Origin: Phytophthora sp. 'mugwort'
Lineage: Eukaryota > Oomycota > Peronosporomycetes > Peronosporales > Peronosporaceae
Direction of reading: 5' to 3'
DNA: 64,000 nt
Assembly (NCBI GenBank): GCA_033558025.1
Contig: JAUCEF010000014.1
Location: 3,658,001 to 3,722,000, forward strand
The position numbers were made by a program, and so were the translations under genes. Of the stretch, positions 61,601 through 64,000 are shown in pieces (positions within the stretch are counted from its first letter, which is position 1; each line of letters begins with the position of its first letter). The notes under the pieces are model-generated. The model made no database searches. It saw nothing but the letters and a program-made list of their open reading frames with translations, and was not told where the DNA came from.

Positions 61601-62537
61601 TCGGGCCACATAAAAAAGGCTCTTACGATGCAGTCATGGTTAGTTGTTTCTGCTTGTATCTATGTCATGACCAAATGTATGCTACATCAATGCCACTACT
61701 GCTGCATCATGCACACTCTTATAGCCTGATTCAACCCCCTCTACTTATGTTTCCTGCACCAGAACACGGAAATCGTTGAGCGCGCAACCAGGAGCTTCGG
61801 AGCTTCTCCTGTTTGCACGCCGGCTGCCAAGTTTCGTTCCTCAAAGCGCTGCTGTCATTTTCTCACAAATCTTTGCTATTTTTTTTTTGCTGTTTGACAA
61901 CTACATGAGATACCGCTCCCGCAAAAGGGCCACCATTTGGGACATCTAGCCGACAGCAGTAGGTTTTGCGAGATCTCTTCCTCGTACTCTTGATTTTATT
62001 TGCAGAAAGATTGAAAAGGCAGTTACAAGTGAGTAGAAGTACTGGCTTGAGAGAGCTCAGGAGCTCGGGGAGTCTTGGCGATGCTTTTGATAGATACCTC
62101 ATCATGTTACCCAGGGTTACAAACTCACTGAAGCTTTTCATTGCCGATGACTCCTGCTTTGCCTCTGAAGGCGGCAACAACATCAGTCACAAGTAATTTG
62201 TTGACATGGGCATGTTTGAATGTTATGGATAAGTTATATTAGTATTTGTACTGTAGTTTGTATTTGAATTTGACTAAACAATTTGCAGAGATTCCCAGAA
62301 TTCCCAAAATAATTGGGGATAGGCTAGCTTCCAACGAATTTATTGGCTGAAATCGGTGTGTGCGTAGTCTGATTGGGCAAGCAGGGAAGTATAATAAGAC
62401 ACTATGTCAGCTAGACGCTAGACTATTTATTGACTAAGACTATTTTCAAACATATATTATTTACTGTAGTTTTTGTCGCGGTTTCCCGCGAAAACAACTT
62501 GGCGGCAAAACGATTCGAAAGCGTCACTTTCTCGTAC
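61601..62537. other. No gene recognised
   Basis: AT-rich sequence with homopolymer T runs. It may include the 3' part of the preceding element. No open frame with a recognisable motif. Confidence 0.45.
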
Positions 62538-62538
62538 G

Positions 62539-63750
62539 ATGAACCCCAAGATCCGATGGCTCAAGCGCCTTAAGAGTGAGCTGAGCGACGACAGAGAATC
62601 GGCGATGTGGGACACCCAGAAGGAGGCAGCGCGACCAACGGTCACGTCTGAAGCGAGGAAGAAGACGATAGCGAACTCGACCGACTGATGCGACACGCGA
62701 TGCACCTTCTACGTACAAAGGCAACCAATGCACAGCATGATAGCGTACTATTTGGAGAAGAAGTGGGAGCACCGCTGGAGCCATGTGACGAAGAAGACAA
62801 GGATGATGAACTGGACGAACTGTTGAAACGAGCAGTGCTGCTTCTGCGTCACAGGTCGACCAGGCAGAGTCAACTGGGCACCGATGCGGCGGCATTTATA
62901 TTCTGAGACTATATATATGATATATATAGCAGGAAGTTGGCGACGAAGAGCTTGACAGGCTGCTGTGGTGAGCGATGTTTCTGTTTTTCGAACATCAAAA
63001 GAGATCGCTGTCGACTGTGGAACAGAATGGTGAGACGGGCACAGACTTAGACGTTGTGTGCTGAAAACGGTTAATGTGGCGAATGATGCCGCTTCGACAG
63101 GATCACCGGGGATGACCGATGATGAGGACGGTGATGACGATGACCAACTCGATATGCTACTACGTCGAGCTACGGCACTGTTGCGACGGCGACCGAGTGC
63201 CTCAGCTAGCAAGCAGCAGCCCGATTTGGAGGATCAGGACGTGGAATCTATGGACTGGAGGAAGACGTTGTCGCTGCACATTTGAACCAAGCGCAGTTTG
63301 AGGAGCGACAGAAACGATCCCGCGGCGAGGTGATGGGGGAGCTCGACGGAGAGGACAAGTAAGCGTGCGCGATGCCTCGTCGAGCTACAGCAAGAGCAGC
63401 CGAGCGAATTGTCTAGCGTTGAGACCATCGAAGACGAACAAGAGCCACAGACGATGGAGATCGTCATCAGTACAGAGGCACCCTATACTCTAGCCCAAAT
63501 GATCCGTTCCGAGACTGTAGAGACAGCTGAGCAGATCGACATTGAGCATACAGCAGCAGACGATGAGCTCATGATACTACAAACAAACAACGCGACGCCG
63601 ATGGAGGAGAACGCGTCTCTGAAGCAGCAAGTCGAGCAGCAGAAGACCGATCACGGCAGCGAATCACGGATGGTTGAGCTGCTGCAGGAGCAGGTACAGC
63701 GGCTTCAGCAGCGCGAGCTCGAGCTCATGCGAGCACTCATACGTGGCTAA
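62539..63750 (+). CDS. Candidate multi-exon gene with repeated acidic-amphipathic units and coiled coil
   Basis: Forward-strand segments share one pattern, an acidic run followed by LDxLLxRAxxLLRR: EEEDDSELDRLMRHAMHLLR (near 62656), DEEDKDDELDELLKRAVLLL (near 62790), GDEELDRLL (near 62932) and DDEDGDDDDQLDMLLRRATA (near 63118). They lie in different frames, each preceded or followed by GT/AG-like signals (for example GTGAGCG after 62968 and CGACAG before 63102), suggesting repeat exons. The last part (about 63400-63750) is a leucine-zipper-like coiled coil, ENASLKQQVEQQKTDHGSES then LLQEQVQRLQQRELELMRAL. Exact exons are not resolved and it may be a pseudogene. Family unknown. Confidence 0.45.
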
Positions 63751-64000
63751 ATATTGCCCGCCTTTCAACCGCTAAACTGACTTGCTCACTTGCGCAGGCT
63801 CGGTGTTCCGGCACAAGGAGTTGAAGTCGTCCTCTTGCTCTTCACACTCTGAGTTGTCATACTTTATTCTAGCTGTCACCTAATTAATTTTGCTACTTCA
63901 GTACCTGTATTATATAATTCCACAAATTCCTCGACTCGATTGGTCCAAACGCATCTTGGCGCGCTATTTTTATCGCCAACATCGTTCGCTGGTTGTCAAG
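63751..64000. other. 3' flank, no gene recognised
   Basis: 250 bp after the last coding segment to the window edge. Nothing recognised. Confidence 0.5.

Noticed and set aside
1..64000. tRNA or rRNA genes
   Set aside because: I looked for T-loop GGTTCGAATCC-like motifs with acceptor pairing and for conserved rRNA blocks and saw none convincing. A tRNA search program was not available.

Overview
This window looks like an oomycete nuclear genome, most probably Phytophthora or a close relative. The evidence is compact genes with few, short introns (56-94 bp, ending CAG or TAG), a textbook oomycete initiator element (GCTCATTYYNCAWTTT type) upstream of a secreted-protein gene, tandem arrays of WRKY19-like zinc-repeat proteins, a mitochondrial MinC gene, and degraded transposons of families common in these genomes.

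Layout. 1-13.2 kb is a transposon graveyard: two pogo/Tigger-like transposase remnants, a Ty1/copia pol remnant, a PIF/Harbinger transposase with a Myb/NAM-like companion, a MULE transposase remnant, a minisatellite and a perfect 52-bp palindrome. 13.2-22.4 kb holds three WRKY19-like zinc-repeat genes. Two are intronless, in inverted orientation and almost identical at their 3' ends; the third has introns at zinc-unit boundaries. 23.6-42.5 kb is a gene-dense conserved island: VPS16 (HOPS/CORVET), an OSCA/TMEM63-like channel, a PDI-C type ER disulfide isomerase, mitochondrial MinC, a small Cys-pair protein, a possible myristoylated small protein, a GCK-domain mitochondrial protein, a very long IQ/WW protein with a GIY-YIG-like N-terminus, a multi-zinc-ribbon coiled-coil protein and a CENP-B/Tc5-type HTH protein.

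43.4-53.1 kb is a large, nearly perfect inverted repeat (arms about 2.7 kb, spacer 4.3 kb). Each arm carries a Ser-rich secreted-protein gene and a decayed relative. The spacer carries a multi-pass membrane protein and a divergent member of the secreted family. 53.4-56.4 kb is a full-length but dead hAT element whose ends can be fixed by TIRs and a perfect 8-bp target-site duplication. 57.7-59.2 kb is another decayed pogo-like transposase, 60.9-61.6 kb a BED/DUF659-type hAT remnant, and 62.5-63.75 kb a probable multi-exon gene, or its remnant, with repeated acidic-amphipathic units and a coiled-coil end.

How it fits together: the central island encodes housekeeping membrane-traffic and organelle functions, while the flanks are repeat-rich and carry lineage-specific duplicated families. 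This is the two-compartment arrangement known for Phytophthora genomes. Domain assignments are from reading translated sequence by eye; no database search was possible. Intron boundaries are inferred from frame, splice motifs and paralogue comparison.
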